A stretch of 48,263 nucleotides of DNA from an uncultured Caulobacterales bacterium (lineage in GTDB: Bacteria > Pseudomonadota > Alphaproteobacteria > Caulobacterales > Caulobacteraceae), in contig CAIUMD010000034.1 in assembly GCA_903900155.1 (NCBI GenBank), forward strand, positions 1-48,263, in the 5' to 3' direction. Every line of letters begins with the position of its first letter. The first letter of the stretch is position 1. The notes beneath the pieces were generated by a model. That model worked only from the letters and a program-made list of their open reading frames with translations. It did no database searches and was not told the DNA's origin. A program made the position numbers and the translations under genes. Of this stretch, positions 38,395 through 45,806 are shown in pieces.

Positions 38395-39852
38395 ATGACC
38401 AAGACTCCCAAGACTTCGGGCAAGACCACGGCCGCGAAGGCCCCCGAGGCGACGCCCGCGTCCAATCCCGTCGCCGCCGCCGGCGCGGCCATCGAGCGCG
38501 CCCTGGTCGACCCGCTGACCTCGGCCCTGAAGCGCGCCGGCCTGCGCCGCGCCCAGAAGTCGGCCGGCGAGACGACGCCGGCTCCGGCCGCCGCCGCGAC
38601 CGGCGCCGGCAAGCCGGGCCTGGCCATCTCGCCCCTGGCCGTGCCGTTCCCGCTGATCCCGCCGATCGCCGGCGTCGAGATCGCCACCGGTCGCGCCGGC
38701 TTCTACAAGCACGAGCGCCCCGACCTGTTGCTGATGAGCTTCCCGCAGGGCGCCTCGGCGGCGGGCGTCTTCACCCGTCATGGCGTCGGCTCGGCGCCGG
38801 TGGACTGGTGCAAGCGCCAGCTGGCCGCCACGGGCGGGGCGGACGTCCGCGCCCTGGTGGTCAACGCCGGCTGCGCCAACAGCTTCACGGGGCGTCCCGG
38901 CGCCGACGCGGTGCGCCGCGTGGCCACGGCCGTGGGCAAGCGCATGGACTGCCGCCAGCGCGACGTGATGATGGCCTCGACCGGCGTCATCGGCGTCATC
39001 CTGGACGATGCCAAGATCACCGCTCGTCTGCCCGAGGTCGAGACCCGCCTGAAGGCCGACGCCTGGGCCGAGGCCGGCCGGGCGATCATGACCACCGACA
39101 CCTTCCCGAAGGGCGCCTTCGCGACCGCCGTGATCGACGGCCACGAGGTCAAGATCGCCGGCATCGCCAAAGGCTCGGGCATGATCGCGCCCGACATGGC
39201 GACCATGCTGGCCTTCGTGGCCACCGACGCGGCCATCGCGCCCGCGGCGCTGCAGACCCTGGTCAGCCTCTATACCCGCACGACCTTCAACTGCGTGACC
39301 GTGGACGGCGACCGCTCGACCAACGACACCCTGCTGCTGTTCGCCACCGGCCAGTCGGGCGCGCCCAAGATCCACCGCGCCGGCGACAAGCGCCTGGCCG
39401 ACTTCCGCGAGAAGCTGGAAGGCGTGCTGCTGGACCTGGCCTTGCAGCTGGTCCGCGACGGCGAGGGGGCGACCAAGTTCGTCAAGATCACCGTCAACGG
39501 CGCCGAGAGCCACGCCTCGGCCCGCAAGATCGCCCGCACCATCGCCGAGAGCCCGCTGGTCAAGACCGCGTTCGCCGGCGAGGACGCCAACTGGGGACGC
39601 ATCGTCATGGCCGTGGGCCGCGCCGACGAGCCGGTCGCCCGCGAGAAGATCAGCGTCAAGTTCGGCGACCTGTACGCCGCCCGCGACGGCCTGATCTCGG
39701 CCGAATACGACGAGGCCAAGATGAGCGCCTACGTCAAGAACCAGGCGTTCGAGGTCTCGGTGGACGTCGGTGTCGGCAAGGGCTCGGCCACGGTGTGGAC
39801 CTGCGACCTGACCAAGCAGTACGTGGCGATCAACGGGGATTATCGGAGCTAG
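38395..39852 (+). CDS. argJ: Bifunctional ornithine acetyltransferase / N-acetylglutamate synthase
   Basis: The 485-residue enzyme transfers the acetyl group from N-acetylornithine to glutamate in the cyclic arginine pathway. It is made as a precursor that cuts itself before the Thr in GMIAPDMATMLAFVATDAA to give alpha and beta chains. Other motifs are NAGCANSFTG, VMMASTGVIGV, TFNCVTVDGDRSTNDT and the C-terminal FEVSVDVGVGKGSATVWTCD. The family is usually about 400 residues; here an Ala/Pro/Lys-rich extension of about 80 residues precedes the catalytic domain (catalytic part from LAISPLAVPFPLIPPIAG). It follows the PPIase gene by nine bases, so they may be co-transcribed. A family B repeat follows. 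Confidence 0.97.
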   Translation: MTKTPKTSGKTTAAKAPEATPASNPVAAAGAAIERALVDPLTSALKRAGLRRAQKSAGETTPAPAAAATGAGKPGLAISPLAVPFPLIPPIAGVEIATGRAGFYKHERPDLLLMSFPQGASAAGVFTRHGVGSAPVDWCKRQLAATGGADVRALVVNAGCANSFTGRPGADAVRRVATAVGKRMDCRQRDVMMASTGVIGVILDDAKITARLPEVETRLKADAWAEAGRAIMTTDTFPKGAFATAVIDGHEVKIAGIAKGSGMIAPDMATMLAFVATDAAIAPAALQTLVSLYTRTTFNCVTVDGDRSTNDTLLLFATGQSGAPKIHRAGDKRLADFREKLEGVLLDLALQLVRDGEGATKFVKITVNGAESHASARKIARTIAESPLVKTAFAGEDANWGRIVMAVGRADEPVAREKISVKFGDLYAARDGLISAEYDEAKMSAYVKNQAFEVSVDVGVGKGSATVWTCDLTKQYVAINGDYRS

Positions 39853-39879
39853 GGCTTCAACCCGGAGCTTAAAACTCAC

Positions 39880-39994
39880 CCGTCATCCCGCGCTTTATGC
39901 GCGGGACCCATCTTTCCGCCGCAAGTGCGCAGCGAACTGACGCCCTCACGTGTAAGCTGACCCGTGGGTCCCGCGCATAAAGCGCGGGATGACG
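39880..39994 (+). repeat. Family B repeat (about 115 bp), copy 3
   Basis: It starts CCGTCATCCCGCGC and ends GCGCGGGATGACG. The core shares TCCGCCGCAAGTGCG, CCCTCACGTG and AAGCTGACCC with copy 2 in the same orientation. It lies between argJ and an unknown small gene. Confidence 0.85.
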
Positions 39995-40032
39995 ATGGAT
40001 TTTAGAGCGGCGAGCCAATACCGGAGTTCCCC

Positions 40033-40512
40033 ATGACCGACCTCACCCCCGACCAGGAAGCCGCCCTGCTGGCCGACCTCTCCACGGCCTGCCGTGACGC
40101 CGGCTATGTCGTCGACGCCATCGATCGGGGCCTGGAGGTCTCGGGCGGCGAGGACGAGGGCGCTTACTACCTGCTGCCCGACCACGGCTGGCTGCAGGTG
40201 CGTTGCCTCATCCTGGACCCCGAGGACCTGGCCGAGGCCCGCGACCTGACGGCGCTGTTCGAGACCATGGCCCTGGCCCAGTTCCGCCTGATCGGCTGCC
40301 GCTTCGGCTATGACGCCCAGACCGGCCTGTGGCTGGTCGAGGACCTGTATCCGGGCTTCGAGCCCGCCCGCGTGCCGGCCGTGCTGGAGCAGATGACCTT
40401 CATCTGGGACGCGCTGGAGGACCTGTTCATCGGGGCCCTGGAAGGGGCGGTCCCCAGCGAAGACGCCTTCGACTCAGCCTTCGATCTGGAAGCGGCGACG
40501 CCGCCGAACTAA
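40033..40512 (+). CDS. Small acidic protein, possibly YbjN/secretion-chaperone-like fold
   Basis: A 159-residue, very acidic soluble protein. The order of predicted elements (helix, strands GLEVSGGEDEGAYYL and GWLQVRCLIL, then helix FETMALAQFRLIGCRFGYDA, then VLEQMTFIWDALEDLF) recalls the YbjN/type III chaperone-like fold, in which acidic proteins bind partners. I cannot name a family member with certainty. No signal peptide. It stands after argJ and a repeat and before another small gene, 87 bases away, on the same strand. Confidence 0.75.
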   Translation: MTDLTPDQEAALLADLSTACRDAGYVVDAIDRGLEVSGGEDEGAYYLLPDHGWLQVRCLILDPEDLAEARDLTALFETMALAQFRLIGCRFGYDAQTGLWLVEDLYPGFEPARVPAVLEQMTFIWDALEDLFIGALEGAVPSEDAFDSAFDLEAATPPN

Positions 40513-40599
40513 GCTGCGACGACCCTTGCCCCGCAAGGGGGAACCGCTTGTCGGTGATGCCGTTCCTGATCGGTGTTTACCTGGGTGGAGGGCGTTAGG

Positions 40600-41127
40600 A
40601 TGTCTCGGAAGATTTTCGTCATGGTCGGGACGGTCGCCGTCCTGCTGGGCGCGCCTTTGGCCGCCCAGGCCCAGGTCAAGCCGCCGGCCACGCCCGACGA
40701 GCCCGGCGGCCGCTGGGGCGAGGCCAAGAAGAAGGCCACCGAGATCGGCAGCCAGCCGGTTCGCGACGTCGGCATATCCAAGCGCGAGATCCCGCCGATC
40801 CTGGAAAAGGCCTATGCCGACCCCTACAGCCTCAAGGGCCTGAAGGCCTGCAAGGCCCTGGCGTCGGAAGTGACGGCCCTGAACGGCGTGCTGGGCCCAG
40901 ACTATGTCGTGGGCAACGCCTACGAGGAGAATCGCGCCGGCAAGCTGGCCGAGGCGGGCGGCAAGGCCATCATCAACAGTATCATCCCCTTCCGCGGCCT
41001 GGTCCGCGAAGTGACCGGCGCGGCGCCCAACGACCGTCGCATGAACGCCGCGGTCGATGCGGGCCTGGCCCGGCGCGGTTTCCTGCGCGGCGTGCACCTG
41101 AGGCAGGGCTGCAAGACGCGGTTCTGA
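40600..41127 (+). CDS. Exported protein of unknown function
   Basis: A 175-residue protein with a signal peptide (residues 1-24, cleavage likely after AQA), so periplasmic or outer-membrane bound. The mature part is basic and helical: KREIPPILEKAYADPYSLKG, then VTALNGVLGPDYV, then GKAIINSIIPFRGLVREVTG near residue 130. Two cysteines (one at AC in LKACKAL, one near the end, RQGCKTRF) might form a disulfide. I do not recognise the family. The start is set by GGAGGG at seven bases. The gene is followed by the putative Fur-controlled promoter of the next gene. Confidence 0.8.
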   Translation: MSRKIFVMVGTVAVLLGAPLAAQAQVKPPATPDEPGGRWGEAKKKATEIGSQPVRDVGISKREIPPILEKAYADPYSLKGLKACKALASEVTALNGVLGPDYVVGNAYEENRAGKLAEAGGKAIINSIIPFRGLVREVTGAAPNDRRMNAAVDAGLARRGFLRGVHLRQGCKTRF

Positions 41128-41152
41128 AAGGGACCGCTGTCCGAAAGTTGAT

Positions 41153-41190
41153 GAGAGTCATTTGCAATCGCATGTGACCCTCGCTATAGC
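41153..41190 (+). promoter_or_regulatory. Putative promoter and Fur site of the siderophore receptor gene
   Basis: A -35 box TTGCAA (41162-41167) and a -10 box TATAGC (41185-41190) have 17-base spacing. The stretch TGAGAGTCATTTGCAATCGC overlaps the -35 box; in reverse it reads TTGCAAATGACTCTCA, similar to alphaproteobacterial Fur boxes. Iron-bound Fur would block this promoter. It lies 86 bases before the receptor start. Confidence 0.55.
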
Positions 41191-41276
41191 CTCCTGATCA
41201 ACGGCGTCTCAAGCCGACAACGCCTGCGACCGCCGCGTCTCTCCGTGCGGCAGGCGTCCTATCAGGGGTGAGTCAT

Positions 41277-43421
41277 ATGGACTTCAAAACCACGCTGCTC
41301 GCGGGCGGCGCTCTTCTGGCATTTGCCGCGCCGGCCATGGCGCAAGAGGCCAAGACCAACGACACGAGCGAAGTCGACCAGGTGGTCATCACCGGCTCGT
41401 ATACGATCAACAATCGCATCGACACGGCCACGGGCCTGGGCCTGACCCTGCGCGAGACGCCCCAATCGGTGACCGTGATCACCGCCCAGCGCATCCTCGA
41501 CCAGAACATGCGCACCGTCGCCGACGTCGTGGTCAACACGGTGGGCGTCGCGGCCAACCAGGTCGACGACGTGCGCAACACGTTCAACGCGCGCGGCTTC
41601 GAGATCAAGAACTACCAGATCGACAGCGTCCCGACCGCCTGGACCTTGGCCGGCGGCGCCGGCGAAACCATCGCCGACGTGTCGATCTACGAGCGCGTCG
41701 AGATCGTGCGCGGCGCCACCGGCCTGATGACCGGCGCGGGCGACCCGTCGGCCTCGATCAACCTGGTGCGTAAGCACGCCACCGCGACCGAGCTGACCGG
41801 CTATGTCAACGCCAGCGTCGGCAGCTGGAACAACCGCCAGGTCCAGGCCGACGTCGCCGGCGCCCTGACCGCCAGCGGCAAGATCCGCGGCCGCGCCGTC
41901 GCCAAGTACGAAAAGACCGAGAACTTCATCGACTGGTACAAGAACGAGAAGTCGGTGCTGTACGGGGTCATCGACGCCGACCTGGACGACGCCACCCTGC
42001 TGCGCGTCGGCGCCAGCCAGCAGAAGGGCGCGCCGAACGCTCCGGCCTGGGGCGCCCTGCCCACCTTCTACAGCGACGGCAGCGTCGCCGTCTGGCCGCG
42101 CAGCAAGACCGCCTCGGCCAAGTGGAGCTACTGGGACAGCACCAACCAGAATATCTTCGCCAACCTCTCGCACCAGTTCGGCAACGGCTGGTCGCTGAGC
42201 GTCAACTACAACTGGATCCGCAACGCCCAGAGCACCGAGCTGCTCTACATGTCGGGCCTGATCGACAAGACGACCGGAACCTGGCAATGGGCGCCGTACC
42301 CGTACAAGGATCGCGGCGAAAGCATCCAGAACAGCATCGATGTGCAGGTCAAGGGCGACTACACCCTGTTCGGCCGCCAGCACGAGCTGGTGTTGGGCGC
42401 GCTGGGCAGCAAGCAGCACCTGACCACCGACACCTTCGCGGCCACCAGCGCGGCGGCGACGGCAGGCAGCTTCTTCGACTGGAAGGCCATCCCGCACCCG
42501 ACCTTCTCGAAGACCGCGTCGCCGACCGTTGACCAGACCGTCACCCAGAGCGGCTACTACGTCGCCACGCGCCTGAACATCACCGACGAATTCAAGGTGA
42601 TCGGCGGCGGGCGCCTGTCCAGCTGGCGCCAGAAGGGCTTCAACTACGGGACCTTCGATTTCGGCAAGGACAACGTGCTGGTGCCGTATCTGGGCACCCT
42701 GTACGACATCACGCCGAACCATCGCCTGTACGCCAGCTACACCGGGATCTTCCAGCCGCAGAACGCCCAGGACTTCCGGGGCCAGTATCTCAAGCCGATC
42801 ACCGGCGAGAGCCTGGAAGGGGGCATCAAGAGCGCCTTCTTCGGCGACAAGCTGCAGACCTCGGCAGCGGTGTTCCGCATCGTCCAGGACAACCTGGCCC
42901 AGACCGACCCGGACCTGACGCACATCATCCCAGGCTCGTCCCCGCCGACCCGCGCCTCGATCGCGGCCAAGGGCGCGACCAGCAAGGGCTTCGAGCTGGA
43001 AGTGATCGGCCAGCCGGTCGACAACTGGAACATCTCGCTGGGCTACAGCCAGTTCGAGATGCGCGACGTCAACAACGTGAAGGTCAACACCGCCTTCCCG
43101 CGCAAGCTGCTCAAGCTGTTCACGACCTACCAGTTGCCGGGCGCGCTCAGCGGCCTGACGGTCGGCGGCGGCGTCAACTGGCAGAGCGAGGCCTATTCGG
43201 CCTCGACCAACCCGGTCACCGGCGCGCCCTTCAGCTTCGCGCAGAAGTCCTACGCCCTGGTCAGCCTGATGGCCCGCTACGAGATCAACGACCAGCTGTC
43301 GATCCAGGCCAACGTCGAGAACCTGACCGACAAGACCTACTACGCCCAGACCGGCTTCTACAGCCAGTACCGCTACGGCAAGCCGCGCAACTACACCGTG
43401 GCTCTGAAGTACGCGTTCTAA
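41277..43421 (+). CDS. TonB-dependent siderophore receptor
   Basis: A 714-residue outer-membrane receptor of the ferric hydroxamate/FpvA type. It has a signal peptide (MDFKTTLLAGGALLAFAAPAM, cut after AMAQ) and no N-terminal signalling domain. TonB box: VDQVVITGSY. The plug includes LRETPQSVTVITAQRILDQN, FNARGFEIKNYQIDSVPTAW and VEIVRGATGLMTGAGDPSAS, features of siderophore receptors. The barrel ends RNYTVALKYAF. It takes ferric-siderophore complexes into the periplasm using TonB energy. The ATG at 41277 follows AGGGG; a GTG nine bases earlier is less likely. The upstream promoter has a Fur-like site. Confidence 0.95.
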   Translation: MDFKTTLLAGGALLAFAAPAMAQEAKTNDTSEVDQVVITGSYTINNRIDTATGLGLTLRETPQSVTVITAQRILDQNMRTVADVVVNTVGVAANQVDDVRNTFNARGFEIKNYQIDSVPTAWTLAGGAGETIADVSIYERVEIVRGATGLMTGAGDPSASINLVRKHATATELTGYVNASVGSWNNRQVQADVAGALTASGKIRGRAVAKYEKTENFIDWYKNEKSVLYGVIDADLDDATLLRVGASQQKGAPNAPAWGALPTFYSDGSVAVWPRSKTASAKWSYWDSTNQNIFANLSHQFGNGWSLSVNYNWIRNAQSTELLYMSGLIDKTTGTWQWAPYPYKDRGESIQNSIDVQVKGDYTLFGRQHELVLGALGSKQHLTTDTFAATSAAATAGSFFDWKAIPHPTFSKTASPTVDQTVTQSGYYVATRLNITDEFKVIGGGRLSSWRQKGFNYGTFDFGKDNVLVPYLGTLYDITPNHRLYASYTGIFQPQNAQDFRGQYLKPITGESLEGGIKSAFFGDKLQTSAAVFRIVQDNLAQTDPDLTHIIPGSSPPTRASIAAKGATSKGFELEVIGQPVDNWNISLGYSQFEMRDVNNVKVNTAFPRKLLKLFTTYQLPGALSGLTVGGGVNWQSEAYSASTNPVTGAPFSFAQKSYALVSLMARYEINDQLSIQANVENLTDKTYYAQTGFYSQYRYGKPRNYTVALKYAF

Positions 43422-43430
43422 GGTCCAAAG

Positions 43431-43464
43431 GCGCCCGCTCTTCTCGAAAGGGCGGGCGCTTTTT
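43431..43464 (+). terminator. Rho-independent terminator of the siderophore receptor gene
   Basis: GCGCCCGC (43431-43438) pairs with GCGGGCGC (43452-43459), extended by flanking AAG/CTT bases, then TTTTTC. Confidence 0.9.
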
Positions 43465-43521
43465 CTTGCCACTCCGTGCGCATCGGGCTCACATCGCCGC
43501 CATGCAGCGCTGGGGGCGGGT

Positions 43522-44262
43522 TTGACGGAAGCCTTGATCGTTCGCGGGTTGAACAAGAGGTTCGCCAAGCCCGCGGTGTCCGACTTGGACCTGACGGTCC
43601 ATGCCGGCGAGCTCTACGCCCTCTTGGGCCCCAATGGCGCGGGCAAGACCACCACCCTGCGCATGGTCGCGGGACTGACCCAGCCCGACAGCGGCGCCGT
43701 CGAAGTCTTTGGAGTGGATGCGCGGAAAGATCCTGCCGGCGCCAAGGCCCTGCTGGCCTGGGCCCCCGACGAGGCGATGATCTACGACAAGCTGACGCCG
43801 CTCGAATATCTGGAGTTCGTCGCCGGTCTCTGGAACATCGAGCCGCGCGCCGCCAAGACCAAGGCCGAGGAACTGTTGGCCGCCCTGGGCCTGACCGACG
43901 AGGCCCGCCGCCGCTGCGAGGGCTTCTCGCGCGGCATGAAGCAGAAGGTCGCCCTGGCCGGGGCCCTGATCCATGATCCCAAGCTCTTGATCCTGGACGA
44001 GCCGCTGACGGGTCTGGACGCGGCCGCCGCGCGGCTGGTGAAGGACATGCTGCAGGCCCGCGCCGACGCCGGCGGCACGGTGATCCTGACCACCCACATT
44101 CTTGAGGTCGCCGAGCGCATGGCCGACCGCATCGGCATCATCGCCGGCGGCCGGCTGATGGCCGAGGGCACGCTGGACGAGCTGCGCGCCAAGGCCGGCG
44201 AGGCCAGCGGCCGCACGCTGGAGGACGTGTTCCTGCAGCTGACCTCCGAAGCCGTCGCATGA
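43522..44262 (+). CDS. ABC transporter ATP-binding protein
   Basis: A 246-residue nucleotide-binding subunit. Walker A is GPNGAGKTT, signature FSRGMKQKVALAGALIHD, Walker B LLILDEPLTGLD and switch His in TTHILEV. The layout is of the ABC-2 exporter type (NatA/CcmA-like). It ends in an ATGA overlap with the permease gene, so the two are co-translated. The start is TTG at 43522 (MTEALIVRGL), with a GGGGGCGGG stretch just upstream; no ATG fits better. Confidence 0.93.
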   Translation: MTEALIVRGLNKRFAKPAVSDLDLTVHAGELYALLGPNGAGKTTTLRMVAGLTQPDSGAVEVFGVDARKDPAGAKALLAWAPDEAMIYDKLTPLEYLEFVAGLWNIEPRAAKTKAEELLAALGLTDEARRRCEGFSRGMKQKVALAGALIHDPKLLILDEPLTGLDAAAARLVKDMLQARADAGGTVILTTHILEVAERMADRIGIIAGGRLMAEGTLDELRAKAGEASGRTLEDVFLQLTSEAVA

Positions 44263-45806
44263 GCCTGCCGTTCAAGCCCGCCAGTACGCCCTGGCTGCTG
44301 GCCCACGAGCTGCGGCTGACCTGGCGCGGCTTCAAGGCGGGACGCAAGGGCGGTGTCGGAGCCTGGATCGCGTTCGTCTTCGCGGGATCGATGATCCTGA
44401 CGGGCGGGATCTTCCTGGGGCTGGGCTTGTGGGGGCGCGAAATCCCGATCGTGCCTTTGGCCGCGATCATCGCCGACCTCATCCTGGCGATGATCCTGAC
44501 CCTGATGCTGTCGACCACCCTGGCGGCCTCGGCGGACGCGCTGTACGAGCGCAATGACCTGGACCTGCTGTTCTCCTCGCCCCTGGCGCCGGGCAAGGTG
44601 CTGTTCGTCCGGGCGCTGGGCCTGGCGGTCAATGCGGGGCTCTGGTTCCTGGTCCCCGCGGTGCTGCTGCTGACGCCGGCGATCGTGCTGGGCCACTGGG
44701 CCTGGGCCAGCGTCTTCGTGGTGCTGGGCGCCGCGGCCCTGGGCGCCTCTGGTGTCGGCCTGCTGCTGGCCATGGCGCTGTTCGCCCTGATCGGCCCGCG
44801 CCGCACGCGGACCGTGGCCCAGGTGATGGCGGCCCTGATCGGCGCGGCCTTCTTCTTGGCCTCGCAGTACCGCAACCTGATGGGCGAACGGGCCAGCGAG
44901 AGCCTGTTCGCGCGCATCGCCCTGGACGTCCGCGACGGCAAGATCGTCCTGCCGCCCTTCGCCGACTGGCCGCTGCGCGCGGCGCTGGGTCAGCCCGTCC
45001 CGCTGCTGGCAGTCACGGCGATCGGCCTCGGCATCTTCCTGTTCGCCGCCCGCGTGCTGGGCCGCCGCTTCGCCGACGCGGCCGCCGCCACCCAAGGGGC
45101 CGAGACCCGCAAGGCCGCCAAGGGCCCGACCCGCGCCTTCGCCGCCGGGGCCTTCAGGGCCACGGTGCGCAAGGAACTGCGCCTGGTCAGCCGCGACGCG
45201 GCGCTGCTGTCGCAGGTGCTGCTGCGGGTGCTGTACCTGCTGCCTCTGGCGTTCGCGATGTCGCGCAGCGCCGCCCACCTGCCGGTCTGGGCCCTGGCCG
45301 GTCCGGCCGCCGCCGTGACCTTCCTGGCGGGCCAGGTGGCCGGCAGCCTGATCTGGATCACCGTCTCGGCCGAGGACACGCCCGACCTGCTGGCCATCTC
45401 GCCGACGCCGATGAGCGTGCTGCGCCGGGCCAAGCTGACGGCGGCCCTGATCCCGGTGGCGGTGCTGCTGGCGATCCCGATCGCGATCCTGGCCTGGTTC
45501 GCGCCCCTGGCCGCCCTGTGGACCGCGATCGGCGCGGGTCTGACCGCCTGGAGCTCGGGCCTGATCGGCATCTGGCATCAGAAGCCGGGCAAACGCGCCG
45601 ACTTCCGCCGTCGCCGCGCGGGGTCGTTCCTGGCGGCCTTGGCCGAGCTCTTGATCGCCTTCCTGTTCGGCGGCGCGACGGCGCTGGCCGTGGCGGGGTG
45701 GTACGTCTGGGCGCTGCTGCCGCTGATCGTGGCGGGGGCGGTGATGATGGCCCTGCGGCGGACGGACGAGCAGATCGTTGCGGCGTTGAGGGCCGCCTCA
45801 CCCTAG
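44259..45806 (+). CDS. ABC exporter permease subunit
   Basis: A 515-residue inner-membrane protein with about 12 hydrophobic segments. It begins with a cytoplasmic stretch (WLLAHELRLTWRGFKAGRKG), followed by two similar halves. A second cytoplasmic element, AFRATVRKELRLVSRDAALL near residue 300, resembles the start of the first half, so the protein may have arisen by duplication. It partners the ATPase just upstream; the cargo is unknown. Its stop TAG and the stop of the convergent HWE kinase share one CTAG. Confidence 0.9.
   Translation: MSLPFKPASTPWLLAHELRLTWRGFKAGRKGGVGAWIAFVFAGSMILTGGIFLGLGLWGREIPIVPLAAIIADLILAMILTLMLSTTLAASADALYERNDLDLLFSSPLAPGKVLFVRALGLAVNAGLWFLVPAVLLLTPAIVLGHWAWASVFVVLGAAALGASGVGLLLAMALFALIGPRRTRTVAQVMAALIGAAFFLASQYRNLMGERASESLFARIALDVRDGKIVLPPFADWPLRAALGQPVPLLAVTAIGLGIFLFAARVLGRRFADAAAATQGAETRKAAKGPTRAFAAGAFRATVRKELRLVSRDAALLSQVLLRVLYLLPLAFAMSRSAAHLPVWALAGPAAAVTFLAGQVAGSLIWITVSAEDTPDLLAISPTPMSVLRRAKLTAALIPVAVLLAIPIAILAWFAPLAALWTAIGAGLTAWSSGLIGIWHQKPGKRADFRRRRAGSFLAALAELLIAFLFGGATALAVAGWYVWALLPLIVAGAVMMALRRTDEQIVAALRAASP

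Noticed and set aside
43782..45578. Minus-strand open frame across the ABC exporter genes
   Set aside because: Gln/Arg/Gly-rich shadow sequence; ABC motifs are clear on the plus strand.
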